From: an uncultured Lachnospiraceae bacterium
GTDB taxonomy: Bacteria > Bacillota > Clostridia > Lachnospirales > Lachnospiraceae
Direction: 5' to 3'
DNA: 29,041 nt
Assembly (NCBI GenBank): GCA_910583815.1
Contig: CAJTZB010000009.1
Location: 1-29,041, forward strand
Shown here: positions 22,431 through 29,041 of the stretch, piece by piece
Numbering within the stretch: the stretch's first letter is position 1
Layout of the letters: every line of letters starts with the position of its first letter
Notes under the pieces: generated by a model
Database searches by the model: none
The model's input: only the letters and a program-made list of their open reading frames with translations
What the model was told of the DNA's origin: nothing
Position numbers and translations under genes: made by a program

Positions 22431-22973
22431 TTACTTTATAATTCTCATATCAATAAGCCTTCTGAGGAATTTCCCAACATATAGCTCCATCATTTCACGG
22501 TATTCTTCCGGCTCTACTGCCTCTCCGATACCCATAATATCATATATAACCGAGGCTTCCTTTAGCTTATATGGCATATCTGACAATCCGCACTTCTCGT
22601 AAAAAGAATGCCGTTTCACACGCTGTTCATAGTTATCTGCTGCCTTATCAAGTGTTTCCAGCGCCAAAAAGAACCTGCTTCCATGATACTGCTTCTTCAA
22701 TGCTTCAATTGCCGTCTTTCCGTAACCTTTGCCCCTCTCTTCCTCTTTCACAGCAAAATAAAAGAGATATGCTAACTGCTTATATTTTACAACATAAGCA
22801 ATCCCGACCCATTTTTGCCCATCATACAGTGCCCAAAAATCTGCCGCAGCAGAGCCTGCTTTTTTCATCAGCAGAAAAAACGGTGCCCTCTCATTTGCAG
22901 GAAATGCCTGCTTATACAGTTTTCTGATCTCAGCATAGATGTCCATATTTTTTGATACTTTAACAAAACGCAT
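22431..22973 (-). CDS. GNAT family N-acetyltransferase
   Basis: A 180-aa acetyltransferase. The acetyl-CoA-binding motif A is seen as FAVKEEERGKGYGKTAI (about 73-90), followed by RHSFYEKCGL (near 120-130), the usual C-terminal motif. The N-terminal LYKQAFPANERAPF is common in one Firmicutes GNAT group. AAGGAG lies seven bases before ATG 22973. The acceptor is unknown. It is first in the operon with tcdA, from the promoter at 23012-23040, but no functional link is established. Confidence 0.88.
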   Translation of the reverse strand: MRFVKVSKNMDIYAEIRKLYKQAFPANERAPFFLLMKKAGSAAADFWALYDGQKWVGIAYVVKYKQLAYLFYFAVKEEERGKGYGKTAIEALKKQYHGSRFFLALETLDKAADNYEQRVKRHSFYEKCGLSDMPYKLKEASVIYDIMGIGEAVEPEEYREMMELYVGKFLRRLIDMRIIK

Positions 22974-23011
22974 CTATATTCTCCTTACCAAAATTGTTGG
23001 CTTAGTGGACA

Positions 23012-23040
23012 AGTATATCATTCCGCCTGTATAATTTCAA
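23012..23040 (-). promoter_or_regulatory. Promoter of the GNAT-tcdA operon
   Basis: On the minus strand TTGAAA (23040-23035), 17 bases and TATACT (23017-23012) match sigma-A consensus closely. Confidence 0.75.
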
Positions 23041-23054
23041 GTATACAAAACCAG

Positions 23055-23090
23055 TAAGGGCGGAATATTCCAAAGAATACTCCGCCCTTA
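23055..23090 (-). terminator. Terminator of the zinc-ribbon gene
   Basis: A 16-base arm starting TAAGGGCGGA (23055-23070) pairs with 23075-23090 ending TCCGCCCTTA, with one A-C mismatch. On the minus strand CTGGTTTTG follows, a modest T-run. It separates the zinc-ribbon gene from the GNAT promoter. Confidence 0.7.
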
Positions 23091-23109
23091 TCTCATAATT
23101 CCAGTTTGA

Positions 23110-23391
23110 TTACTTCTTCCAGCGCCCCAGTGTCAGCAAATACTTTCCATACCTCTCTTTTGCTTCCTCTAAGGTCTTTGCTCGTCCCTGCTCTACCTCT
23201 ATCGGCGCACAGATGTCAAGCATCTGCTCCAGGGTGCATTCTCCTAACTCTCCATCATGCAGGCAGTAGCAGCAGTATTCCTCATTTTTTGTGCCATCTG
23301 CATTTTTCCCGAAATGCTCCTCCTCCGTCATTGGCATTCCGCAGCTCTGGCAGATTTTCATCCCTTCCATGTTCATGCTTGTTCCATCCAT
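23110..23391 (-). CDS. Putative zinc-ribbon protein
   Basis: A 93-aa protein with Cys14, Cys17 (CQSCGMPM) and Cys40, Cys43 (YCCYC), the four-cysteine pattern of the putative zinc-ribbon family that begins with KxCQSCGMPL. A helical tail with TLEEAKERYGKYLLTLGRWK follows. GAGGG lies nine bases before the ATG at 23391. An ATG at 23361 (MKICQSC) is the shortest family-like start and has no good site. The function of the family is unknown. It lies 120 bases after a WYL regulator on the same strand, a pairing often seen in Firmicutes. Confidence 0.8.
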   Translation of the reverse strand: MDGTSMNMEGMKICQSCGMPMTEEEHFGKNADGTKNEEYCCYCLHDGELGECTLEQMLDICAPIEVEQGRAKTLEEAKERYGKYLLTLGRWKK

Positions 23392-23511
23392 ACTCACATT
23401 CCCTCTTTTCTGCGTCGCTCTTTGACGCCTTATCACATAAGACGGTTTTTAAAAGCCTTCTTTCCAACTGCCTTACTGTGTATCAAAAGAATACCACAAA
23501 AAAGCTGACAC

Positions 23512-24474
23512 CTAGCATGGCATATTTGTTTCAGATGTTTCATAAATTCTGCACATTGCCTCTACTATTTTTTTCATTTCGAGGCGGATGCCCTCCGGTG
23601 ATATTACCCTTGCAGACGGCCCGAACGAAAGCACAACGCCATATACCCAATCATCTAGCGGATACGCCATCTGCACCAGAAAATTTCCGTCCGGAAGGCG
23701 TGTCAGTTCCGATTCGTCAAATCGGTCATATACACGATATGCTTCTTTTTTGTCTATCCATACTTTGATACGAGTCAGATTCTTCTCCTGCCATTCCTGT
23801 TCTGCCTCTGACGTCTCTTTGCCTTTTGCCGCCTCCGGCGAATCCCTCTCCTGCTCCAGTACCTCTTGCTTTGGCACAAAAGTCTCCTGGCTTATCGCCT
23901 GCCGTTTCATCCGAAACAGCTTAAACAGGCGGAAATCCTGCCGGTCTCTGCAAAATGCACGCAGATACCATGTGTATTCTTTAAACAACAGCTGCAGCGG
24001 TTCTACCGTGCGCCGGCTCATCTCACCGCTTGTCCCATAATAGTCAAAGCAAAATACCCTATGGTTTAAAACCGCAGTTTTCACATCCTCATACAATTGC
24101 TGCCTAAGCCCGCTCCAATCAGATAAATCAATGACAAGCCAGTCTGCCGGCTTGGTTTTAAAAAATTCTCCCAGCTTTTTTAAAGTCGCCGTTTCTTCTG
24201 TTGGTTCCGTCTCTCTAAGGCTCACAAGTGCCGCCAAAATATCCTGCTGCTCTTCCTTTGTAAGCAGCAATTTATTTAGCACAAATTGCTCTGTCAGGCA
24301 AATACCGCCATTCCTTCCCTTTTTGCAGTATACTGGTATTCCTGCAACACTCAAATCTTCAATATCGCGATATATAGTCCGTACAGATACTTCAAAACGT
24401 TCCGCCAGTTCCGCCGCAGTTACGGTTTCTTTATTCATCAAAGCATAGACAATTCCAAGCAGGCGTTCTACCAT
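23512..24474 (-). CDS. WYL-domain transcriptional regulator (YafY type)
   Basis: A 320-aa protein with an N-terminal HTH_11 winged helix (about 5-55, AAELAERFEVSVRTIYRDIEDL), a WYL-like sensor domain (about 135-200, with TVEPLQLLFKEYTWYLRAFCRDR) and a C-terminal WCX-type part (about 230-310). A Glu/Lys/Gln-rich insert (about 207-230) interrupts the usual spacing. AGAGG lies five bases before ATG 24474. WYL regulators sense small molecules or nucleic acids and control nearby genes. Here the zinc-ribbon gene is the likely target. The phosphoesterase gene ends 48 bases upstream, so read-through is possible. Confidence 0.92.
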   Translation of the reverse strand: MVERLLGIVYALMNKETVTAAELAERFEVSVRTIYRDIEDLSVAGIPVYCKKGRNGGICLTEQFVLNKLLLTKEEQQDILAALVSLRETEPTEETATLKKLGEFFKTKPADWLVIDLSDWSGLRQQLYEDVKTAVLNHRVFCFDYYGTSGEMSRRTVEPLQLLFKEYTWYLRAFCRDRQDFRLFKLFRMKRQAISQETFVPKQEVLEQERDSPEAAKGKETSEAEQEWQEKNLTRIKVWIDKKEAYRVYDRFDESELTRLPDGNFLVQMAYPLDDWVYGVVLSFGPSARVISPEGIRLEMKKIVEAMCRIYETSETNMPC

Positions 24475-24522
24475 AACATCCTCTATTTCTCATGTTCTTT
24501 AAGAAACAGCTGAAACTCCATT

Positions 24523-25860
24523 TTACTCTATTACCAGATGGTTTTGGCTCACCCTTTCCTCTCTTGCAATGCTATCCAAATAAACCGAAGTCCGGACACC
24601 AAGATTCCGCCATTCCTTCAGCAAATCCTCCTCTTGCTCTATCAAATCCAATCGGCCTGAAAAATATGCATAGTTCTGCTCCATATAATAGCGAATCAAA
24701 GGTTCCAGCAGCGTCTCGTCCTCCAAGCAGTAAATCAGCGTTTCATATGCCTGCCAGTAGGCGGTCTGGCAGAAAAACTTTTTTGCATACTCGTCAAAGG
24801 ACTTTAAATTATTGGATGCCACATTCTGCTTTCTTGCCCAGTCAGCCACATCCACCGAAGCTGTCTGATACTCCAACTTTTCGCCATCCCATGTAATATC
24901 TGCATACTGTGTTGGTGCTATCTGAAGCGAGGAAGTCGTCACCTCAGTAAATCCATCCTTTTGCTCTATATGCTGTATATGCAAATGTCCGGAAAAATTT
25001 GCTATGACTCCATATTCTTTATAAAGCCTCAGTACATGGGCTGCGTTTTTAATAATATAGCCATCCGTAAACATGCTATGGCGCAGCAGATTCTGATGGC
25101 TGAATGCAATGACTGCTGCCCCTGCCTCTTTTGCATCCTGAAGCTCCTCTTCCATCCACCGCAACGTCTCATCTGATACGCTGTTATAGACTTCCCCACC
25201 ATTGACATCCAACAATAGCAGACGCAGCTTAGGGCTGCATTCCCAAATATAGCTTCCAGATGCCTTATCCCTTGCATATGCCTCTTCAAATCCAAAACTG
25301 CCATACAGCTCCATAAACTCTTCTTCTGTGATGCCTTCCACGCGTTCATAGCTGTCTCCAACAAAGTTTGCCGCATTCCGGCTGTTTAAATCATGGTTTC
25401 CTGAAAGCACAAGAACCGGTATGCCTGCCTCTTCTATCGCGAAAAGCTTCTTTACAAGGTCTTCATGGCTCTTTTTTGCACCATTAAACGTCAAATCCCC
25501 TGTCAAAACCACCGCATCCGGCTTATTTTGCAGCACTGTAACCGTAAATACATCCAAAACTTCTTCACAGTATTCCATTGTCTTGCCGTCCGCAGATTCA
25601 ATCATTGCCGTAAAATAATGTCCGTGGTCTGTAAGCTCTGGGGAAATATAGTGCAGGTCCGAAGCAACCATCAGACAGATTTCCTCTTCTGCCTCAGCCT
25701 TTGTCACTGTTTCTGCTTCCTGCTCTGTCTCCTGCATTGTCTTTTGTCCTGCTGCTTCATCTCTTCGCAGCCTCTGTCCAAACAGAAGCAGTATAATAAG
25801 AAAAAGGCTCACCACCAAAAAGCCTGCCTGTATTTTATAAAGACCACCTTTTTCGCCCAT
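24523..25860 (-). CDS. Membrane-anchored calcineurin-like metallophosphoesterase
   Basis: A 445-aa protein with an N-terminal anchor (about 10-28) and an acidic, Glu/Gln/Thr-rich linker to residue 60. The phosphoesterase core has Asp68/His70 (SDLHY), GDLTFNG (121-127), GNHD (154-157), SHQN near 255 and GHLHIQH near 295, a full two-metal active site. The last 130 residues are a helical extension. AGGAGG lies five bases before ATG 25860. It acts outside the cell membrane, because the anchor precedes the catalytic domain and the N-terminus is short and positive. The substrate could be a nucleotide or phosphodiester. Nothing in the neighbourhood narrows it. Confidence 0.92.
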   Translation of the reverse strand: MGEKGGLYKIQAGFLVVSLFLIILLLFGQRLRRDEAAGQKTMQETEQEAETVTKAEAEEEICLMVASDLHYISPELTDHGHYFTAMIESADGKTMEYCEEVLDVFTVTVLQNKPDAVVLTGDLTFNGAKKSHEDLVKKLFAIEEAGIPVLVLSGNHDLNSRNAANFVGDSYERVEGITEEEFMELYGSFGFEEAYARDKASGSYIWECSPKLRLLLLDVNGGEVYNSVSDETLRWMEEELQDAKEAGAAVIAFSHQNLLRHSMFTDGYIIKNAAHVLRLYKEYGVIANFSGHLHIQHIEQKDGFTEVTTSSLQIAPTQYADITWDGEKLEYQTASVDVADWARKQNVASNNLKSFDEYAKKFFCQTAYWQAYETLIYCLEDETLLEPLIRYYMEQNYAYFSGRLDLIEQEEDLLKEWRNLGVRTSVYLDSIAREERVSQNHLVIE

Positions 25861-25950
25861 AAGTTCCTCCTGTTTCCATAGCGTCAGTGTACAGATGGCA
25901 ACAGCACCAACACATAAACTCTAACTTTTACAAAGAATCAATTTAATAGT

Positions 25951-25979
25951 ATCTTAACATAAGGTCCTAAATTGTACAA
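25951..25979 (-). promoter_or_regulatory. Promoter of the phosphoesterase gene
   Basis: On the minus strand TTGTAC (25979-25974), 17 bases and TAAGAT (25956-25951) lie about 90 bases before the start. Confidence 0.5.
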
Positions 25980-26029
25980 TGACCGAATGACTATCCTTTT
26001 TCCCTCTCTTGTTTTTTCCTTGCAGGCAC

Positions 26030-26058
26030 TTGCCCATTTCCTGTATTTCTGCTACACT
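26030..26058 (+). promoter_or_regulatory. Promoter of vsr
   Basis: TTGCCC (26030-26035), 17 bases and TACACT (26053-26058) lie 40 bases before ATG 26098. It may also drive the flagellin gene downstream. Confidence 0.6.
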
Positions 26059-26097
26059 GTAGAAGTATTTATTATTCTCTAAAAGGAGTCCTGCCTT

Positions 26098-26550
26098 ATG
26101 CCACGCGACCCTGAAATCGTTTCCAAAAACATGAGCAAAATCCGCAGCAAGGATACTTCTATTGAGCTGCAGCTGCGTAAAGCATTGTGGCATAAGGGCT
26201 TTCGTTACCGTAAAAACTACAAAGCACTTCCTGGCTCTCCGGATATTGTGCTGACAAAATATAAAATCGCGATTTTCTGTGACAGCGAATTTTTTCACGG
26301 AAAAGATTGGGAGGTTTTGAAACCGCGTCTGGAACAAGGCAGCCATCCGGACTATTGGATTAAAAAAATCACAAGAAATCTGACCCGCGACTGGGAAAGT
26401 GACAAAAAACTACTGTTTCTTGGATATACCGTCATCCACTTTTGGGGGCAGGACATCAAGAAGCGGACGGACGAATGTCTGAAAGTCATAGAAGAAGCTA
26501 TCTGGAATCAACAAATGGATGGTTTTTCTGAAGATAAACTGGAATATTAG
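26098..26550 (+). CDS. Very short patch repair endonuclease (Vsr)
   Basis: A 150-aa protein of Vsr family length. Seen: MSKIRSKDTSIELQLRKAL near 12-30, with conserved Glu23, FRYRKNYKALPGSPDIV near 35-51 with Asp49, and FCDSEFFHGKDWE near 60-72 with His67, the family's active-site region. Known Vsr enzymes nick DNA at T:G mismatches made by deamination of 5-methylcytosine and usually sit beside a cytosine methyltransferase. No methyltransferase lies in the window. AAAAGGAG lies nine bases before ATG 26098. The flagellin gene starts 11 bases after its stop, an unexpected operon partner. Confidence 0.93.
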   Translation: MPRDPEIVSKNMSKIRSKDTSIELQLRKALWHKGFRYRKNYKALPGSPDIVLTKYKIAIFCDSEFFHGKDWEVLKPRLEQGSHPDYWIKKITRNLTRDWESDKKLLFLGYTVIHFWGQDIKKRTDECLKVIEEAIWNQQMDGFSEDKLEY

Positions 26551-26561
26551 GGAGGATACCA

Positions 26562-28640
26562 ATGTCACTGATTGTTGCACACAATCTGTCTGCCATCAAT
26601 GCAAACAGACAGAGCAACCTTATTGAACGCAAACGCACAAAAGTAATGGAACAGCTCTCCTCCGGCTACCGAATCAACCGGGCTGCAGATGATGCCTCCG
26701 GTCTTGCTATTTCTGAGAAAATGCGTGCGCAAATCCGTGGCTTATCTCAGGCTTCCCACAATATTCAGGACGGCATTTCCTATGTCCAGACCGCAGACGG
26801 CGCACTTGAAGAGGTTCACTCTATTTTCCAGCGCATCCGTGAAATTTCTGTCCAAGCATCAAATGGCACAAACACATCATTTGACCGCCTTATGCTTGAT
26901 CTCGAAATAGATGAATTAAAGGACAACGCAGAACGGATTTTTAAAGATACCGAATTTAATACGCAGAAAATTTGGGACGGTGAGCCGCTCCTTGTAAATA
27001 CCATTGTCGGAACCGCCAGCGTCCCTGCTGTCTCTGTTTCTTCTACCTCAGTAGAATCAACAATTACAAATACCAACCGGCTGGTTATGCCAAAAAACGG
27101 CTTCCGTCTGAATGCTGACACGGACGGCATTCAGGTTTCTTGGACTGCTTATGATGGGAATACTTATACATCCGAACTGATTGAATGGGAGGAACCCCTT
27201 TCCGGCACGCACTCCTTCCATCTGAAAGACTACTTAAATAATGTAACCTATACAGACAAAACAACCAATACGGTGTGCGTGGCAAACCCGATGGATTTTG
27301 AAGGACTTGATTTTATCTACACTTATACTGTGGCAGAGACCGCTATGTTAGATGATGCAATTACGGCATTAAACAACGCCTATGTCTCTACTTCTATCAG
27401 CACGCCAGAATCCGCAAAGACATTCACGGTTGATGGCAGCAACCTTGGCACTACAGCCGACGGCAACCTGTTTCATGTCAGCTGCTCCGCCAATATCTAT
27501 TATGATGCGCTGCTTGTTTCCGACCGGGATTTTGAAGCTTCTGATACTGTTTATATAGAAGGAATCAAAAATTCAAACGGCGAGTATGAAAACGTATCCA
27601 ACCATCCGGTGACAGACAATACACCTTCTGAGGCATTTGAGTTTGAGTTCCTGCTAAAAACCGGCACTGATGCATCCGGAAATGATATATTCACAAAGGT
27701 CAAGACAAAACCGTCCCATACCAACTACTACTGCCACAGCAATGAAAAGGAAGATGAGAACATATGGTGGCATACCGTCACCTATGACAACGGACATAGC
27801 TATACCTATACATCAAACTATCAATCCTCGCCCGGCTGCTCACCCGACTCCATCAGCAATGCCTATTCTACGAGCCACTCGAATAAAACAAACACAAAAA
27901 CCGAGACACTCGAAGAAGCAAACAAAACACATACTGCTTTTCTGACTTACTCCTTTAGCCTTGTTGCGGAAAATAAATTTACATGTAAGGACGGAAGCCA
28001 GACGGACCAGGTTGGGTCAATATCCATTACCTTATCTGTTCCGTCAAATCCCAACAGAAAAGATACCGCGGATAAAATCAATGAGGCACTAGGGAAACTC
28101 AGCGGACTTGATATTTACTCCGATGATTCTCATTCCCGCCTCTATTCCTCCGTAAGCAGCTGGAACAGCCCAAACCGTCTGGATGTGCCGACCTACGAGC
28201 CATGCTATGAGTATGCAAAATGTGTGGATATTCAGGCAGGCGCCAACGAAGGACAAATTATTCCTGTCGATTATGCTATGCTGAGCCTGTCGCTGCTTGA
28301 CATAGAGGACATCCAGGTTGACACGTTTGACCATGCACAGGATGCCTTAAAAAGAATTGATGATGCAATCCGGATAATTTCAGAACAACGAAGCCTGTTC
28401 GGTGCTTACCAAAATCGTTTAGAATACGCCAAGGCAATTGATGACAATACCGGAGAAAACCTGCAGGCTGCCGAGAGTACTATCCGCGACGCAGACATGG
28501 CTTCCTCTATGGTAATATACTCTAAAATACAGATTCTCTCGCAGACAGCACAATCCATGCTGGCACAGGCGAACCAGTCCAAGCAGGCTGTTTTAGAACT
28601 GCTGCAGCAACAGCACCCTTTTGACACCCGAATCCTATGA
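26562..28640 (+). CDS. Flagellin with long variable central region
   Basis: A 692-aa flagellin. The N-terminal D0/D1 part (1-140) is standard (MSLIVAHNLSAINANRQ, QLSSGYRINRAADDASGLAISEKM, with QRIREISVQASNGTN near 89-103 matching the TLR5-recognised region). The C-terminal D1/D0 part (about 555-682) ends in the usual ...SKQAVLELLQ and then adds about eight extra residues (QQHPFDTRIL). Residues 145-555 are a variable surface region rich in Thr, Ser, Asn and Tyr, of unknown fold, with seven cysteines. No HExxH metalloprotease motif is present. GGGAGG lies six bases before ATG 26562. It follows vsr by 11 bases. Only a weak sigma-28-like match precedes it (GAAGATAA, 26530). It forms the flagellar filament. 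Confidence 0.96.
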   Translation: MSLIVAHNLSAINANRQSNLIERKRTKVMEQLSSGYRINRAADDASGLAISEKMRAQIRGLSQASHNIQDGISYVQTADGALEEVHSIFQRIREISVQASNGTNTSFDRLMLDLEIDELKDNAERIFKDTEFNTQKIWDGEPLLVNTIVGTASVPAVSVSSTSVESTITNTNRLVMPKNGFRLNADTDGIQVSWTAYDGNTYTSELIEWEEPLSGTHSFHLKDYLNNVTYTDKTTNTVCVANPMDFEGLDFIYTYTVAETAMLDDAITALNNAYVSTSISTPESAKTFTVDGSNLGTTADGNLFHVSCSANIYYDALLVSDRDFEASDTVYIEGIKNSNGEYENVSNHPVTDNTPSEAFEFEFLLKTGTDASGNDIFTKVKTKPSHTNYYCHSNEKEDENIWWHTVTYDNGHSYTYTSNYQSSPGCSPDSISNAYSTSHSNKTNTKTETLEEANKTHTAFLTYSFSLVAENKFTCKDGSQTDQVGSISITLSVPSNPNRKDTADKINEALGKLSGLDIYSDDSHSRLYSSVSSWNSPNRLDVPTYEPCYEYAKCVDIQAGANEGQIIPVDYAMLSLSLLDIEDIQVDTFDHAQDALKRIDDAIRIISEQRSLFGAYQNRLEYAKAIDDNTGENLQAAESTIRDADMASSMVIYSKIQILSQTAQSMLAQANQSKQAVLELLQQQHPFDTRIL

Positions 28641-28649
28641 AATAAAAAA

Positions 28650-28682
28650 CAGAGCGCATAGGCTGGTTCTCTATACGCTCTG
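28650..28682. terminator. Terminator after the flagellin gene
   Basis: CAGAGCGCATAG (28650-28661) pairs with CTATACGCTCTG (28671-28682), with one mismatch. On the minus strand TTTTTTATTT follows, so it is a strong terminator for the partial gene at 28739. On the plus strand the T-run is missing. Confidence 0.75.
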
Positions 28683-28738
28683 ACGCTCAGCAATTATTCT
28701 GTTTTGATTGTGGTAATGCCGTTTAGAAAAACCAAAGT

Positions 28739-29041
28739 TTAGACATATAGCGTATCACATTCTATTTGGCTGTAAACTATATTTTGAAAACGTACAAATT
28801 CTTTATACTTTTCATACTGTTCAAAGAAGTCATCGTCTTCCATATCAAAAACAGACCAGTCTACCAAGCTGGTGTCCGGAATGGAAAACTCCACTTGTGC
28901 ACAGCCTTGCACCCTCCAAATAAATTCAGAATCTATAAACGTCTGTAAAATGAATTCCAGTTCATATTGAATATGTATTTCATTTTCTTTCACACAATAA
29001 CTTTCTACACAAGAATCCTCAATACCCAAAATTTCACAGTT
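28739..29041 (-). CDS. Partial CDS, unknown acidic protein
   Basis: The frame is open from the right edge of the window to a stop at 28739 (100 codons seen) and runs off the window. The visible part is acidic, rich in Glu, Asp, Phe and Tyr (SIPDTSLVDWSVFDMEDDD), with no membrane segment. An in-frame TTG at 29029 is a possible but unsupported start. It is convergent with the flagellin gene and shares the terminator 28650-28682. I do not recognise it. Confidence 0.55.
   Translation of the reverse strand, partial: NCEILGIEDSCVESYCVKENEIHIQYELEFILQTFIDSEFIWRVQGCAQVEFSIPDTSLVDWSVFDMEDDDFFEQYEKYKEFVRFQNIVYSQIECDTLYV

Noticed and set aside
26500..26540. Sigma-28 promoter for the flagellin gene
   Set aside because: GAAGATAA resembles the -10 only in part, and the -35 position (ACAA) is poor.
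27000..28230. Flagellinolysin-type protease domain in the flagellin variable region
   Set aside because: No HExxH motif is present in the region. The nearest His/Glu cluster (YCHSNEKEDENIWWH) has the wrong spacing.

Overview
The window looks like a chromosomal segment of a motile, Gram-positive gut-type Clostridia, most likely a Lachnospiraceae. This is an inference from gene content: a long flagellin, FtsEX with an M23 hydrolase and a Ctp protease, a LytTR/DUF3021/ABC module, a WYL regulator beside a zinc-ribbon protein, and a YitT-family membrane protein. AGGAGG-type ribosome binding sites and extended -10 promoters fit the same group. No rRNA, tRNA, CRISPR array, prophage or insertion sequence was seen.

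Layout. 1-400: end of an upstream transcript and a 52-aa basic protein of unknown function. 406-6386: threonine branch genes on the minus strand (ACT-domain protein, homoserine dehydrogenase, and an ApgM-family protein that probably acts as homoserine kinase). A LytTR regulatory module (ABC-2 ATPase and permease, divergent LytTR regulator, DUF3021 membrane protein) lies between hom and the kinase candidate. 6503-11164: cell wall operon ftsE-ftsX-M23 hydrolase-ctpA with its own promoter and terminator. 11354-12646: a lone AT-rich HTH gene with an unrecognised C-terminal domain, bounded by a bidirectional terminator. 12742-17965: CdaR/PucR-type regulator, a MacB-type fused ABC transporter with a methionine-rich external domain, and an orphan MsmX/UgpC sugar-importer ATPase. 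17966-18414: a gene-free, strongly structured region. 18415-20533: YitT protein, a small secreted protein and a degenerate LytR-CpsA-Psr-like protein. 20697-25979: an SDR reductase close to EF-P 5-aminopentanone reductase, TcdA with a GNAT protein, a zinc-ribbon protein with a WYL regulator, and a membrane-anchored phosphoesterase. 26030-28682: a Vsr endonuclease 11 bases upstream of a 692-aa flagellin. A partial unknown gene runs off the right edge.

The most unusual signal is not a protein. Several intergenic gaps (near 1.7, 7.9, 18.1 and 21.5 kb) carry paired-hairpin elements. Two copies keep their stems through compensatory base changes, and three sit beside a shared TTGGGTCAAA-like flank. 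A different duplicated hairpin lies in the leader of hom. These look like a family of structured dispersed repeats. Other points of interest are the degenerate LCP protein with its secreted partner, the cysteine-containing flagellin coupled to vsr, and the AT-rich HTH gene.
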